From positions 1 to 64,000 of the forward strand of contig DATIYF010000082.1 of the NCBI GenBank assembly GCA_035517775.1: 64,000 bases of DNA. The letters are read 5' to 3'. Positions 17,647 through 27,089 of this stretch are shown here, in pieces (positions within the stretch are counted from its first letter, which is position 1; each line of letters starts with the position of its first letter). The position numbers and the translations under genes were made by a program. This DNA comes from DATIYF01 sp035517775. GTDB taxonomy: Bacteria > Acidobacteriota > Terriglobia > Terriglobales > Acidobacteriaceae. The notes under the pieces are model-generated. The model saw only the letters and a list, made by a program, of their open reading frames with translations. It was not told the DNA's origin and did no database searches.

Positions 17647-20600
17647 ATGAAGCGAGTTGCATGCCTGCATTTTCTGCTCGCCGTCGCCACATTGTTTTAC
17701 AGCGTGCCACTGGCGCTGGGCCAGGGCGGCATCGGCAACGCGCAGTTGAACGGCACCGTTACCGACCAGAGTGGCCGCACCGTGGTGGGAGCGGCCGTCC
17801 GCCTGCGCAACACCGCCAACGACACCACCTATACGGCGACCTCCAACGAAAATGGGTTCTACATCATTGCGAACGTGCCGCCAGGCACTTACGAGTTGAA
17901 GACCTCCTACACCGGATTTGCCAACTACACCCAAACCGGAATCGTGTTGACGGTCGGGCAGGTGGCCACCGTCAACGTAGGTCTGCGAGTCGCCTCCTTG
18001 GGCGAGGTGGTGGTAGTGACCACCGAGGCCCCAACCATTGAACCCACGCGGTCAGAAATCAGCCAGGTAGTCAGCACCGATCAGATACATTCGCTGCCCA
18101 TCAGCAACCGCGTGTTCACCGATTTCGCCCTTCTGACCCCCGGCGTCTCCAGCAGCCGCACCAGCCTGGGAACAACCTTCACCGAGTTTGAGGTGACGCA
18201 GATTTCCTTCGGCGGCATGCGCTCCTTCAGCAACGAAATCACCGTAGATGGCGCCGACTTCGTGAATGCGGCCAGCGGCATTCAGCGCTCCACACCCCCG
18301 CAGGAGTCGGTGCAGGAATTCCGCGTGGTGAACAACAGCTTTGGGGCGGAATACGGCAGGGCCATGGGCGGCATCGTGAATATCGTCACCAAGTCCGGCA
18401 CCAATGACCTGCACGGCGAGGTTTACGAGTACTTTCAGAACAGTGCAGCCGACGCACGCTCCATTCTCCAGCCCGCGCCGCTGCCCCATCTGCTGCGACA
18501 GAATCAGTTTGGTGCTACCCTCGGCGGCCCGATCGTCAAAGATCGAACCTTCTTTTTCATGAACTACGAAGCAAAACGCAGCGCCCAGTCGCCGGTCTAT
18601 CCTCCGGATCTGGTCAACAATATTTTGCTGATTGACCAGGCCAAGGCGATGATGGGGCTCGGTCCCGAGGGTTGCAGCGCCGGTCTCGCGGCCTGCCTGC
18701 CCAACTTTGCCGGCAATCCTGCCAATATTACCCAGGGCCAGGCGTTCGGTTTCCTCAATACCTTCTTAAAAACGGGAGATGACGATTTCGGTTTCGCCCG
18801 CATTGATCATCAGATCAGCACCAACAATCGCCTGGCGGTTCGCTATAACGCCGAAGACATCCGCTCGCGCGGCGAACTGGTAGGCAGCACGCTGGATGGT
18901 GGCGGCATCGGGGTCCCCAGCGGCGGCCGGAATCTTTTCGTCCGCGATCAGTCCGTCGTGGCCACAGTGAATTCGCTGCTTTCGCCCAATATTGCCAATA
19001 CTGTGCTGGCGCAATTCGCTCGCCGCCACTACAACTTCGCCGGCGCCACCGGCGAGCCGGACTTCAGTCTTCTCAACGACCTCGAGCTGGGCCATAACTT
19101 CGGGACCAATGACCGGCTTTACGAGACCCGCGCCCAACTTTCCGAAACCATGTCGTGGGTGAAAGGGAACCACCTCATCCGCTTCGGGGCCGACGGGAAC
19201 TGGCTCACAAGCTTGGAGAATTTTCCCGGCTTCACCCCGGTGCGCATGCTTATGCCGCCCGGACCGAACGGTGTGAACTGCCTGGCGAATTTTGCCGAGT
19301 ATTTCAATACCAATTATGGCGCCAACTATCCCACCGCAAACACCAACCTGGATGCCATTGCAGGGGGCTGCCCCGTGGCCGCGGATCATGGCGTGGTGTT
19401 CATGTACGCCGGCGTGCCCATGCCCACTGATCCGGGCGCCTGCGGACTTACGCCTTGCTCCTCCACAGTTACCTCCGCCAATCCTTTGAACGGTGGGGGC
19501 TTCCCCAACTCCAACTGGGCCAACGCCTATCCGCCTGAGTTCTTTGACCGCTATAGCCGGACCATTGATCACGGCTATTGGGGCGGGTTTCTGCAAGACC
19601 AGTGGCGCATTACTCCCAAGTTCACCCTGAATTACGGCCTCAGATGGGACGTTGAATCTGGCTTGGCGAAGTTTGTCAACAACGACTACAACCAATGGCA
19701 GCCACGGCTTGGATTTGCCTATTCCCCGGATAGCAAGACCGTTATCCGCGGCGGATTCGGGATGTTTTTTGACCGCCAGAACCTGACCTTCTTCTTCGTA
19801 CCGAATACCCAGAAGATTGTCGCCGGCTACCAGTGCGGCAATGATCCACCGGCGGCGGTCGCAGCGATTTGCAGCGGTGCAGGAATCCAGCCGCAGGTGT
19901 TCCCCAACATCATGTCCAACCTGGGGCAGGCAGGGCAGGGTTACCAGCTGTTGGCATTCCCAGCCAGTCAGGGAGCTGCGGATAAAGCCGCCAGCGTTAT
20001 CCAGACCGGGGCTTACGATACCGCCTTCCCTGCCATTAGCATGGCCGGCACTTGCTTTACCACCGGGGCCTGCGGGGTGGGCGAAGGGGGAATGGACCAC
20101 AACACCAGAAATCCCTATGCCGAGCAAGCCAGCTTCGAGATTGACCACCAATTCGCCCGAGGTCTGTCCGTTAATGCCAGCTACCTTTTTGTAGGGGCAC
20201 ATAAGCTGGTCCGCGGAAACAACCTCAACATTCCTTGCCCGCTGGGTACCACGAAAGCTGGAACGCCGACCGATCCGACGGGTGAATGGATGCCTGGATG
20301 GCTCAACGCGGATGGCTCGCTTTCGCCCTGCACCGGCACGCCCACCCTTGGAACTGGCGCGCTGGCAGGCTTGGGGCCCTTCTTTGGCGGCGTTTTCGGG
20401 TCGGGCCTGCGCACACTGAGTTCGGGACTGGAGGACTACAACAACGGTGTGGCCAACGCCAATTATCACGGCGGAACTCTGACCGTGCTCGAGCGCATCA
20501 AGAACTTCAACCTGACCGCGAACTACACTTATTCCCACACCATTGACAATGGCAACTTCACCACTTTCATCAATCTGCCGGTAAACCAGTTCGACTACTC

Positions 20601-21306
20601 CGCGGAGCGGGCCAACTCCAACCAGGATGCGCGCCACCGCTTCGTCGCCAACTTCACGGCCACCGGGCCTGAGAGCACCCCACTCCGGCACTTCACCCTG
20701 AGCAGCATCATTACGCTCCAGTCCGGCCGACCCTTCACTATTTTCTACGGCGCCGATACGCTGAACGACGTGGCCGGCGGCGCGACCGATCGCGTGGGCG
20801 GCCTCGCGGCCAATCCCCACTGCCCCAGCGTCAACGACTGCCAGACTATGATTGGACGCAACACCTATTACGGCGACGCTCTCTACACCTGGGATTTTCA
20901 CCTGGGACGTTACTTCCAGCTTTCCGAACACTTTAAGCTGGATCTCAGCATGGACGCCTTCAATCTGCTCAACCGGGGGAACGCGGACGAAGTGACATCG
21001 GTGTATAACTCGCCGGTTTTCTGCGGCTCAGGCGTAATTCCGCGCCGCTACAATGACGCCGCCACCCTGGCCATTCAGCAACAGTCGGCGTCCATGAATT
21101 GCCCGGTGGGGGATGGGTTGGCCATTCCCGGCGTGGGGAGTTTTGCTTCTACCCCGATCACCGCTTCCTTGGGTGAATCGTGTTCGCCCCCAACCATATC
21201 GGCTTCCTGCTTGTTCATCCCGGCTAAGCCGAATCCGAGCTTCGGTCTGCCCCGGACGGCATTCAATCCGCGGCAGTTCCAGTTCACGGCCAAGTTTTCC
21301 TTTTGA
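17647..21306 (+). CDS. Oar-like TonB-dependent outer-membrane receptor
   Basis: A strong AGGAGG lies 6 bases before the ATG. The protein has 1219 residues: signal peptide (about 1-26, LALG|QGG), carboxypeptidase-regulatory-like domain (about 30-115, NAQLNGTVTDQSGRTVVGA), plug-like region (ITVDGADFVNAASG, VKSGTNDLHGEVYEYF) and a long barrel ending KFSF. It differs a good deal from the receptor at 3538 in barrel length, so it is a separate specificity rather than a recent duplicate. It sits in the aromatic block and may import aromatic esters or lignin oligomers. It could equally serve a glycan; the substrate is open. Confidence 0.85.
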   Translation: MKRVACLHFLLAVATLFYSVPLALGQGGIGNAQLNGTVTDQSGRTVVGAAVRLRNTANDTTYTATSNENGFYIIANVPPGTYELKTSYTGFANYTQTGIVLTVGQVATVNVGLRVASLGEVVVVTTEAPTIEPTRSEISQVVSTDQIHSLPISNRVFTDFALLTPGVSSSRTSLGTTFTEFEVTQISFGGMRSFSNEITVDGADFVNAASGIQRSTPPQESVQEFRVVNNSFGAEYGRAMGGIVNIVTKSGTNDLHGEVYEYFQNSAADARSILQPAPLPHLLRQNQFGATLGGPIVKDRTFFFMNYEAKRSAQSPVYPPDLVNNILLIDQAKAMMGLGPEGCSAGLAACLPNFAGNPANITQGQAFGFLNTFLKTGDDDFGFARIDHQISTNNRLAVRYNAEDIRSRGELVGSTLDGGGIGVPSGGRNLFVRDQSVVATVNSLLSPNIANTVLAQFARRHYNFAGATGEPDFSLLNDLELGHNFGTNDRLYETRAQLSETMSWVKGNHLIRFGADGNWLTSLENFPGFTPVRMLMPPGPNGVNCLANFAEYFNTNYGANYPTANTNLDAIAGGCPVAADHGVVFMYAGVPMPTDPGACGLTPCSSTVTSANPLNGGGFPNSNWANAYPPEFFDRYSRTIDHGYWGGFLQDQWRITPKFTLNYGLRWDVESGLAKFVNNDYNQWQPRLGFAYSPDSKTVIRGGFGMFFDRQNLTFFFVPNTQKIVAGYQCGNDPPAAVAAICSGAGIQPQVFPNIMSNLGQAGQGYQLLAFPASQGAADKAASVIQTGAYDTAFPAISMAGTCFTTGACGVGEGGMDHNTRNPYAEQASFEIDHQFARGLSVNASYLFVGAHKLVRGNNLNIPCPLGTTKAGTPTDPTGEWMPGWLNADGSLSPCTGTPTLGTGALAGLGPFFGGVFGSGLRTLSSGLEDYNNGVANANYHGGTLTVLERIKNFNLTANYTYSHTIDNGNFTTFINLPVNQFDYSAERANSNQDARHRFVANFTATGPESTPLRHFTLSSIITLQSGRPFTIFYGADTLNDVAGGATDRVGGLAANPHCPSVNDCQTMIGRNTYYGDALYTWDFHLGRYFQLSEHFKLDLSMDAFNLLNRGNADEVTSVYNSPVFCGSGVIPRRYNDAATLAIQQQSASMNCPVGDGLAIPGVGSFASTPITASLGESCSPPTISASCLFIPAKPNPSFGLPRTAFNPRQFQFTAKFSF

Positions 21307-21330
21307 CGATTCGCAGGAAGCAGGCAGCAA

Positions 21331-22422
21331 ATGTCGCGCGCAAAAAAGCCTGTGATGCTCGTTGGCGGCGTTCCGGGCAACGGGGCGGAAGACGTATTTC
21401 GCACGGTGGCTCCGATTCTGGGCGATCTAGCCATCGGGCTGACCGACGGCGAAACCACCTTGCGGCGCTATTGGGTGTTCTTCGTGGCCCTCAATACCTG
21501 GGACAAGCATCCGGATATTCGGTTGGTTCGTCCAAATCCGCAGCCGATGCCCGGCCTACCGGAGTGGCTGCCGCCTGATTATCATGCCTGCCCCTGGTGG
21601 GGAGTGAAGCCGGGCGTAGAAGAAGTGAGGCCCATTGAAACCCTGGGCTATCCCGGCGAAGCCTTAGATTCGTACAAGATTTTTTGCCGCCTGCGCGATC
21701 AAGGTGTGATTCCCAAGGGCACACGCTTTCAGGTCTCGCTGCCGTTCCCCGATGACGCAGTGCGGGTTCTTACCGAGAGCGCCCACAGTATGGACCTGAT
21801 GGTAGATGCATACATAGACGTGATGAAACGCGACGTGGCCAGGCTGTGCGCGCAAATACCCCACGATGATCTGGTTCTGCAATGGGACATCAATTGGGAA
21901 ACGGTGGCGCTCGAGCACGGCGACTACATGCCGGATGTACCGCCCATGCAGTTCAAGCCCAATGGCGATCCCATGGATCGCTTTGTGCGCTACCTTCGCG
22001 AGTTGAATGCGGCCGCGCCAAACAGCGTGCCCATCGGCATGCATCTCTGCTATGGCGATCTACATCACAAGCACTTCAAGAATCCCGAAGACCTGGCTAC
22101 CAGCGTGAAGATGGCAAACAAAGCCGTGGAGGTCTCGCCCCACCCCATCCATCATGTGCAGATGTCAGTGCCCCGGCATCGCAGCGACGACAAGTACTTT
22201 GAGCCGCTGGAGGACCTCAAGGTCGGCGATACCACCATTTATGCGGGCCTGGTTCATTACACCGACGGAGTGGAAGGCAGCAGGAAGCGGCTGGAAGCTT
22301 TCAAGCGCCACTTCAAAGGTTCGACCGGCGTAGCGACCGAGTGCGGCCTGGGCCGCCGGCCAAAAGATCAGCAGCTTACCAGGCTGCTGGAAATCCATCG
22401 CGACGTCGCTGCCGCCATCTAG
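21331..22422 (+). CDS. MetE-like (cobalamin-independent methionine synthase fold) protein
   Basis: The 363 residues resemble the C-terminal catalytic half of MetE, in the UROD/MetE-like TIM-barrel group. Zinc ligands of MetE (His-x-Cys, a Glu, and a late Cys) appear here as H238-L-C240 (IGMHLCYGD) and C338 (ATECGLGRR). An N-terminal MetE domain is absent. Short MetE-like proteins can transfer methyl groups from donors other than triglutamyl-folate, but most are uncharacterised. It follows the Oar-like receptor by 24 bases and shares a locus with a THF-dependent demethylase, which suggests methyl-group handling. Its stop codon overlaps the stop of the opposite-strand gene in the palindrome CTAG. 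Confidence 0.7.
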   Translation: MSRAKKPVMLVGGVPGNGAEDVFRTVAPILGDLAIGLTDGETTLRRYWVFFVALNTWDKHPDIRLVRPNPQPMPGLPEWLPPDYHACPWWGVKPGVEEVRPIETLGYPGEALDSYKIFCRLRDQGVIPKGTRFQVSLPFPDDAVRVLTESAHSMDLMVDAYIDVMKRDVARLCAQIPHDDLVLQWDINWETVALEHGDYMPDVPPMQFKPNGDPMDRFVRYLRELNAAAPNSVPIGMHLCYGDLHHKHFKNPEDLATSVKMANKAVEVSPHPIHHVQMSVPRHRSDDKYFEPLEDLKVGDTTIYAGLVHYTDGVEGSRKRLEAFKRHFKGSTGVATECGLGRRPKDQQLTRLLEIHRDVAAAI

Positions 22423-22625
22423 CTCTTGGCGTCTCGGGGGCAGCCGACTCCCAGCTTACGCAGGAAAGCCATCATCGGGCACCAGTCAGTCAGGCCCGAT
22501 TGAAACAGGTTCAGTCCCACGAAGGCGGTGAACAGGTACCAGTACGGGCTGACCCAATAACCCAAAGCCAGGCTGATTACCACAAAACTGCCGGCGATCA
22601 AACGCAGCGCGCGTTCTACGGTCAT
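22419..22625 (-). CDS. YgaP-type DUF2892 small membrane protein
   Basis: This 68-residue protein has the DUF2892 pattern: ERALRLIAGSFVVISLAL (first membrane helix), a YWVSPYWYLFTAFVG turn and second helix, then GLTDWCP and LRKLGV. In other bacteria the domain is fused to a rhodanese (YgaP) or stands alone in sulfur or stress loci. A strong AAGGAGGA site lies 7 bases before its ATG. It is last in the OsmC-TolC-adaptor-RND operon, 19 bases after the pump gene. Cys49 and Cys62 face the ends of the helices. Function is unknown; a thiol or sulfur link is only suggestive. Confidence 0.78.
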   Translation of the reverse strand: MTVERALRLIAGSFVVISLALGYWVSPYWYLFTAFVGLNLFQSGLTDWCPMMAFLRKLGVGCPRDAKS

Positions 22626-22644
22626 AAGAGTCCTCCTTTACAAA

Positions 22645-25600
22645 CTATTGGCCAGTCGGCGCAATCTCGCATTGCGGCGTTTCGCACTCGGCAATGTTTT
22701 CGGGCGAATGCGGATGTCCTGGGCCGAGGGCGGCCCCACGCCGAGACAGATAATAAAGCACCGGAACCGCCATTCGCGAAAGAATTGTGGACGCAACCTC
22801 TCCCGCCATGAGCGAGAGCGCCAAGCCCTGAAAAATCGGGTCGAAGAGAATCACGCTCGCGCCCACTACCACTGCGGCGGCAGTGAGCAGCATGGGGCGG
22901 AAGCGCACCGCGCCCGCATCCACGACAGCGTCTTCCAGCGACATTCCCTGCGACCGGCGCAGTTCGATGAAATCAACCAGAATGATGGAGTTGCGAACGA
23001 TGATCCCGGCGCCGGCAATGAAGCCAATCATGGAAGTAGCGGTAAAGAATGCGCCCATGAGCGCGTGCGCCGGCAGAATGCCCACTAGCGTCAGCGGAAT
23101 GGGCGCCATAATCACCAGCGGGGTCAGGAACGAACGAAACCAGCCCACCACCAGCACATAGATCAAGACCAGCACGGCGGCGAAGGCGAGCCCTAAATCG
23201 CGGAAGACTTCCACCGTGATGTGCCATTCGCCATCCCACTTCATGGAGTAATGCTCGATGTTCCCGGGCATAGTGGTGCCCTTGTATTGCTTAATCGCGT
23301 AGCCATCAGGCGTCTTGATTTTGCTGATGGCATCGCTCATGTTCAGGATGGCGTACACCGGGCTTTCTTCGCCGCCAGCTACATCGCCGGTGACATAAAC
23401 CACGGGCAACAGATTCTTGCGATAGACGCTGGTGTCAATCGTGGTTTTTTTCAGGTCAGTCACTTCCTGCAAAGCGATTTGTCCGCCGGAGGGAGTAGGC
23501 AGCTTGAGATTGCCCAGGTCCTGCATGCTTGAGCGATCAGCGCGCGCCAGGCGCACCTCGATCGGGATGTCTTCGCGTGATGCTGGATCATGTAGCAGTC
23601 CGGCGCTGGCCCCGCCCAGTGCGATCTGCAGGGTGCGCGTAACCTCAGCGGCAGAGATTCCGTGCAGCGCCGCCTTCTCCAGGTCCACCTTCATGTCGTA
23701 CTCGGTTTGCGGATCTTCCACGTACCAATCTACGTCTACCACACCGGGTGTTTGCTGGAAGACCTGTTTGATTTTGGCAGCCAGTTCAATCTGGCCCCTG
23801 TAATTGGGCCCGTACACTTCGGCAACCAGTGTTTGCAGAACGGGCGGGCCGGGGGGAACTTCGGCGATTTTGAGGCGCGCGCCAAAAGGCTGGGCGATCC
23901 TATCCAGAGCAGGGCGCAGGCGCCGCGCGATCTCATGGCTTTGGGCCGAGCGCTCGTGCCGCGAGAGCAGGTTCACCTGAATATCGGCCTGGTTCGGCTG
24001 ATCGCGTAAGAAATAATGGCGCACCAGGCCATTGAAGTTATAAGGGCCGGAGGTTCCGGCATAAATCTGGTAGTTGATGACCTCAGGCTGGCGGCCCAGG
24101 TAGTCTCCAAGAGCTTGCGCCACCTGCGTTGTCTGCTCCAGTGGCGTGCCATCAGGCATGTCAATAATCACCTGAAACTCGCTCTTGTTATCGAAAGGCA
24201 GCATCTTCACGCGCACCCATTTCAGCGGAACGAATGCGATGGCCGCGAGCAGCAAGAGAACGATGCCCCCAAGGAACATCCAGCGGCGGCTGGCCTGAAG
24301 AATCAACGGGGTCATGACGCGGCGGTACAAGCGGGTGGTCCAACCCTCCGCTTCATGGCTGGCATTTCGGCCATCGGCGGCGGCGTACTTGCGGAGAAGC
24401 CGTAACGAAGCCCAGGGAGAAACTACGAAGGCGACAATCAGGGAAAACAACATGGCGGCCGAAGCGCCCACCGGAATCGGGCGCATATACGGGCCCATCA
24501 GGCCGCGCACGAACGCCATGGGAAGAATCGCGCCGATCACGGCAAAAGTGGCCAGGATGGTGGGATTGCCGACTTCATCCACCGCCTCAACGGCGACCTC
24601 GGCGAGCGGGCGCGCGTGATTTGCCGGCAGGCGGAAATGACGGACGATGTTTTCCACCACCACAATGGCGTCATCCACCAGGATTCCGATCGAGAAAATC
24701 AGAGCGAAGAGGGTGACGCGGTTCAGCGTGTAGCCGTAGAGATAGAATATCGCCAGGGTGAGGGCGAGGGTGACCGGTACTGCCAGGAGTACTACTCCCG
24801 ATTCCCGCCAGCCCAGCGCGAGGGCGATCAGCAGCGTAACGGACAAGGTCGCGATGAGCAGGTGTTTGAGCAGTTCATCAGACTTATCCTTCGCGGTTTC
24901 GCCGTAGTTGCGCGTGACCGTGACATTCAAATCATTCGGCAGCAGATAGCCGCGAAGGTTCCTGACTCTCTCCAATACTCGCTCGGAAATAATGGTCGCG
25001 TTGGTGCCCTTGCGCTTGGCAATGGTAATTGTGACCGCGGGAGAGTCCTGGTTTTCCGGCTTCCCGCTGCCCGCGGCATTGGCGTAAAGAACGTAGTCAG
25101 TCGGCTCGGCAGGCGCGTCTTCGAGCTTCTCAGTGACATCGCGCAGGTAAACGGGGCGCCCTGCGTGCACACCGACCACCACTCGCCGTAAATCGGCGAG
25201 GGTGGTGAAGAACGTGCCTGCTTCCACCTGAATTTCACGGTTGTTCTGCGCGAAACTGCCCACCTGGCCGCGGCGGTTGGCGTTCTCAAGCTGGCTGACC
25301 ACGGCGGCCGGCGCCAGCCCATAGGCCGAGAGGCGTTCGCTATCGAGCACTACCCGCACCTGACGAGGATCGCCGCCAATGATCCTGGTCTGGGAAACAT
25401 CGTCGAGTTGCTTGAGCGAGTCCTCCAGTTCGCCCGCGATTCGCCGCAGGCTGTAGGCGTCGTAATTTCTTCCCCAAAGCGTCAGCGCCATGATCGGCAC
25501 ATCGTCAATGGAGCGGACTTTGATGATCGGCTGCGACACCCCGGGCGGGATGCGGTCAAGGTTGGCGTACAGCTTGTTATAAGTATCTACGATGGCCTGC

Positions 25601-25959
25601 TCTTCGTTGGTGCCGACGTAGAACCGCACCACCACCATGCTCATGCCAGAATGGCTGATTGAATAGAGATATTCCACGCCGGGCACTTCGCGCAGCAGTT
25701 TTTCCATGGGCATGCTGACCCGCTGCGCCACCTCTTCGGGGGAAGCACCTGGCATCTGGACGAACACGTCGAGCATGGGCACAACGATCTGCGGTTCCTC
25801 TTCGCGCGGAGTCTCGAGAATGCTGAAGGCGCCGAGAAGCAGGGCGGCGAGAACCACCAGAGGTGTTAGCTTGGAATCAATAAAGGCATGGGCGATTCTG
25901 CCCGCAAGGCCGAAGCTTCGCGAGGATGTAGCTGCCGCTTTGGAGTCTTTCTCCGCCAT
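22645..25959 (-). CDS. RND-family efflux pump permease
   Basis: The protein (about 1104 residues) has the two-fold RND layout: first membrane helix near 30-45, a large periplasmic porter loop, helices 2-6 with the FSIGILVDDAIVVVENIVR segment that carries transport Asp residues, a second loop, and final helices. Signature LETPREEEPQIVVPM is typical of the HAE1-like, proton-driven inner-membrane pumps. The start could be ATG at 25959 (TGATG coupling with the adaptor stop) or GTG at 25962. Sequence leans to the multidrug/hydrophobe group rather than CusA metal pumps: I did not find the Met clusters of CusA. It works with the adaptor and TolC-like genes just upstream. Confidence 0.92.
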   Translation of the reverse strand: MAEKDSKAAATSSRSFGLAGRIAHAFIDSKLTPLVVLAALLLGAFSILETPREEEPQIVVPMLDVFVQMPGASPEEVAQRVSMPMEKLLREVPGVEYLYSISHSGMSMVVVRFYVGTNEEQAIVDTYNKLYANLDRIPPGVSQPIIKVRSIDDVPIMALTLWGRNYDAYSLRRIAGELEDSLKQLDDVSQTRIIGGDPRQVRVVLDSERLSAYGLAPAAVVSQLENANRRGQVGSFAQNNREIQVEAGTFFTTLADLRRVVVGVHAGRPVYLRDVTEKLEDAPAEPTDYVLYANAAGSGKPENQDSPAVTITIAKRKGTNATIISERVLERVRNLRGYLLPNDLNVTVTRNYGETAKDKSDELLKHLLIATLSVTLLIALALGWRESGVVLLAVPVTLALTLAIFYLYGYTLNRVTLFALIFSIGILVDDAIVVVENIVRHFRLPANHARPLAEVAVEAVDEVGNPTILATFAVIGAILPMAFVRGLMGPYMRPIPVGASAAMLFSLIVAFVVSPWASLRLLRKYAAADGRNASHEAEGWTTRLYRRVMTPLILQASRRWMFLGGIVLLLLAAIAFVPLKWVRVKMLPFDNKSEFQVIIDMPDGTPLEQTTQVAQALGDYLGRQPEVINYQIYAGTSGPYNFNGLVRHYFLRDQPNQADIQVNLLSRHERSAQSHEIARRLRPALDRIAQPFGARLKIAEVPPGPPVLQTLVAEVYGPNYRGQIELAAKIKQVFQQTPGVVDVDWYVEDPQTEYDMKVDLEKAALHGISAAEVTRTLQIALGGASAGLLHDPASREDIPIEVRLARADRSSMQDLGNLKLPTPSGGQIALQEVTDLKKTTIDTSVYRKNLLPVVYVTGDVAGGEESPVYAILNMSDAISKIKTPDGYAIKQYKGTTMPGNIEHYSMKWDGEWHITVEVFRDLGLAFAAVLVLIYVLVVGWFRSFLTPLVIMAPIPLTLVGILPAHALMGAFFTATSMIGFIAGAGIIVRNSIILVDFIELRRSQGMSLEDAVVDAGAVRFRPMLLTAAAVVVGASVILFDPIFQGLALSLMAGEVASTILSRMAVPVLYYLSRRGAALGPGHPHSPENIAECETPQCEIAPTGQ

Positions 25960-27089
25960 CACTGGCCCACGACGCGTTTTCCATTCAAATCGAGGCCGCC
26001 CGGGTTGGCCACCACTGGCTCACCTGCCTGCAAGCCAGCGAGAACCTCGACTTCCGATCCGGAGGGCTTGCCCAGGGTGATGTAGTGAAGGCTGGCCACT
26101 CGCGTGGAGTCCAGCACGAAGACGCCCTGCAATTGGCCGCGCCTGACTACCGCGGAGCCCGGGATCAGCAGCGCCTGGCGCTGGCCGCGCGAGAACTCAG
26201 CGCGGCCGAAGAGGCCCGAGCGCAGCCGCGCATCAGCCGGCAGCTCGACCTTGAGCAGAAAGCTGCGGCTGGCTGAGTCGGCCGCGGGCACAATCTCGGC
26301 GATCTTTCCCCGAAACGGCTGATCTTGCAGGGAATCAATCACCACCAGGGCCGCCTCGCCCAGGCGTACATACCTTACATCGCTTTCGTTGAGAGAAGCC
26401 TCCAGCCGATAGCGGCTGACATCCTCGACGGTGAAGAGCGGCATGCCGGGGCTGGCAAGCGTGCCAGCGTCTGCTTTTCTTGCAGTGACGATGCCCTCGA
26501 AGGGCGCTCGAATGCGTGTATAGCCGAAGGCGGTATTTGCCTGGTCAAGCGCCGCTTTCGCCTGGGCCTCGCCGGCCTGCGCCATATCACGCTGTGCCAG
26601 AGCGGCCTGCCGGCGCGTCTTGATCTCATCGAACTCCTGCGGGCTTACTGACCTCTTCTCATAAAGGTTCTGGTAGCGTTTCAGGGTTGACTCGGCCAGA
26701 GCCAGCTCAGAGTTCGCGGCGGCAACTTGCTCGCGGGCCACGAGTAACGCCGCGCTGGCCTGGTTCACGGAGGCTTGCGCATGGGAGGGATCAATCAGCG
26801 CGAGCACCTCGCCTTTCCGCACCCGGTCCCCTTCATGAATGCGAATTTCGAGGATGTTGCCCATCATCTGGCTGGCCAGGTCGCTGCTCTGCGCGGCGCG
26901 CACGGTGCCGACCGCCTCGAGCAGATCGGGCACTTCCGCTTGGCGCGCGCTAACTACGGAAAGATTCCGCACGGTCTCGGGCGGGGCGGCGGCCGTTCGC
27001 GATTCGCCCGAACAAGCGGCAAGCATAAAGATGGCGGCGAGCACCGGGGCGAGGAGCAACAGTCTTAGCTGAGAGCTTTTGAAGATCAT
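25959..27089 (-). CDS. RND periplasmic adaptor lipoprotein (MFP family)
   Basis: The start at 27089 gives a lipoprotein signal with the lipobox LAAC (C26), so the protein is anchored to the inner membrane. Next come an HlyD-like barrel-sandwich domain split by an alpha hairpin (coiled coil about 95-175, rich in Ala/Glu/Gln), a beta barrel with GIVTARKADAGTLASPG, and a membrane-proximal domain. This is the standard AcrA/MexA layout at normal length (376 residues). Its ATG overlaps the TolC-like stop by 4 bases (ATGA), and its stop overlaps the pump start. It bridges pump and outer-membrane channel. Confidence 0.9.
   Translation of the reverse strand: MIFKSSQLRLLLLAPVLAAIFMLAACSGESRTAAAPPETVRNLSVVSARQAEVPDLLEAVGTVRAAQSSDLASQMMGNILEIRIHEGDRVRKGEVLALIDPSHAQASVNQASAALLVAREQVAAANSELALAESTLKRYQNLYEKRSVSPQEFDEIKTRRQAALAQRDMAQAGEAQAKAALDQANTAFGYTRIRAPFEGIVTARKADAGTLASPGMPLFTVEDVSRYRLEASLNESDVRYVRLGEAALVVIDSLQDQPFRGKIAEIVPAADSASRSFLLKVELPADARLRSGLFGRAEFSRGQRQALLIPGSAVVRRGQLQGVFVLDSTRVASLHYITLGKPSGSEVEVLAGLQAGEPVVANPGGLDLNGKRVVGQ

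Noticed and set aside
18766..20931. A 721-codon open frame on the minus strand inside the second Oar-like receptor gene, and similar long antisense frames elsewhere
   Set aside because: These are shadows from GC-rich third codon positions. The translations lack domain motifs, signal peptides or ribosome sites, while the opposite-strand proteins are clearly real.
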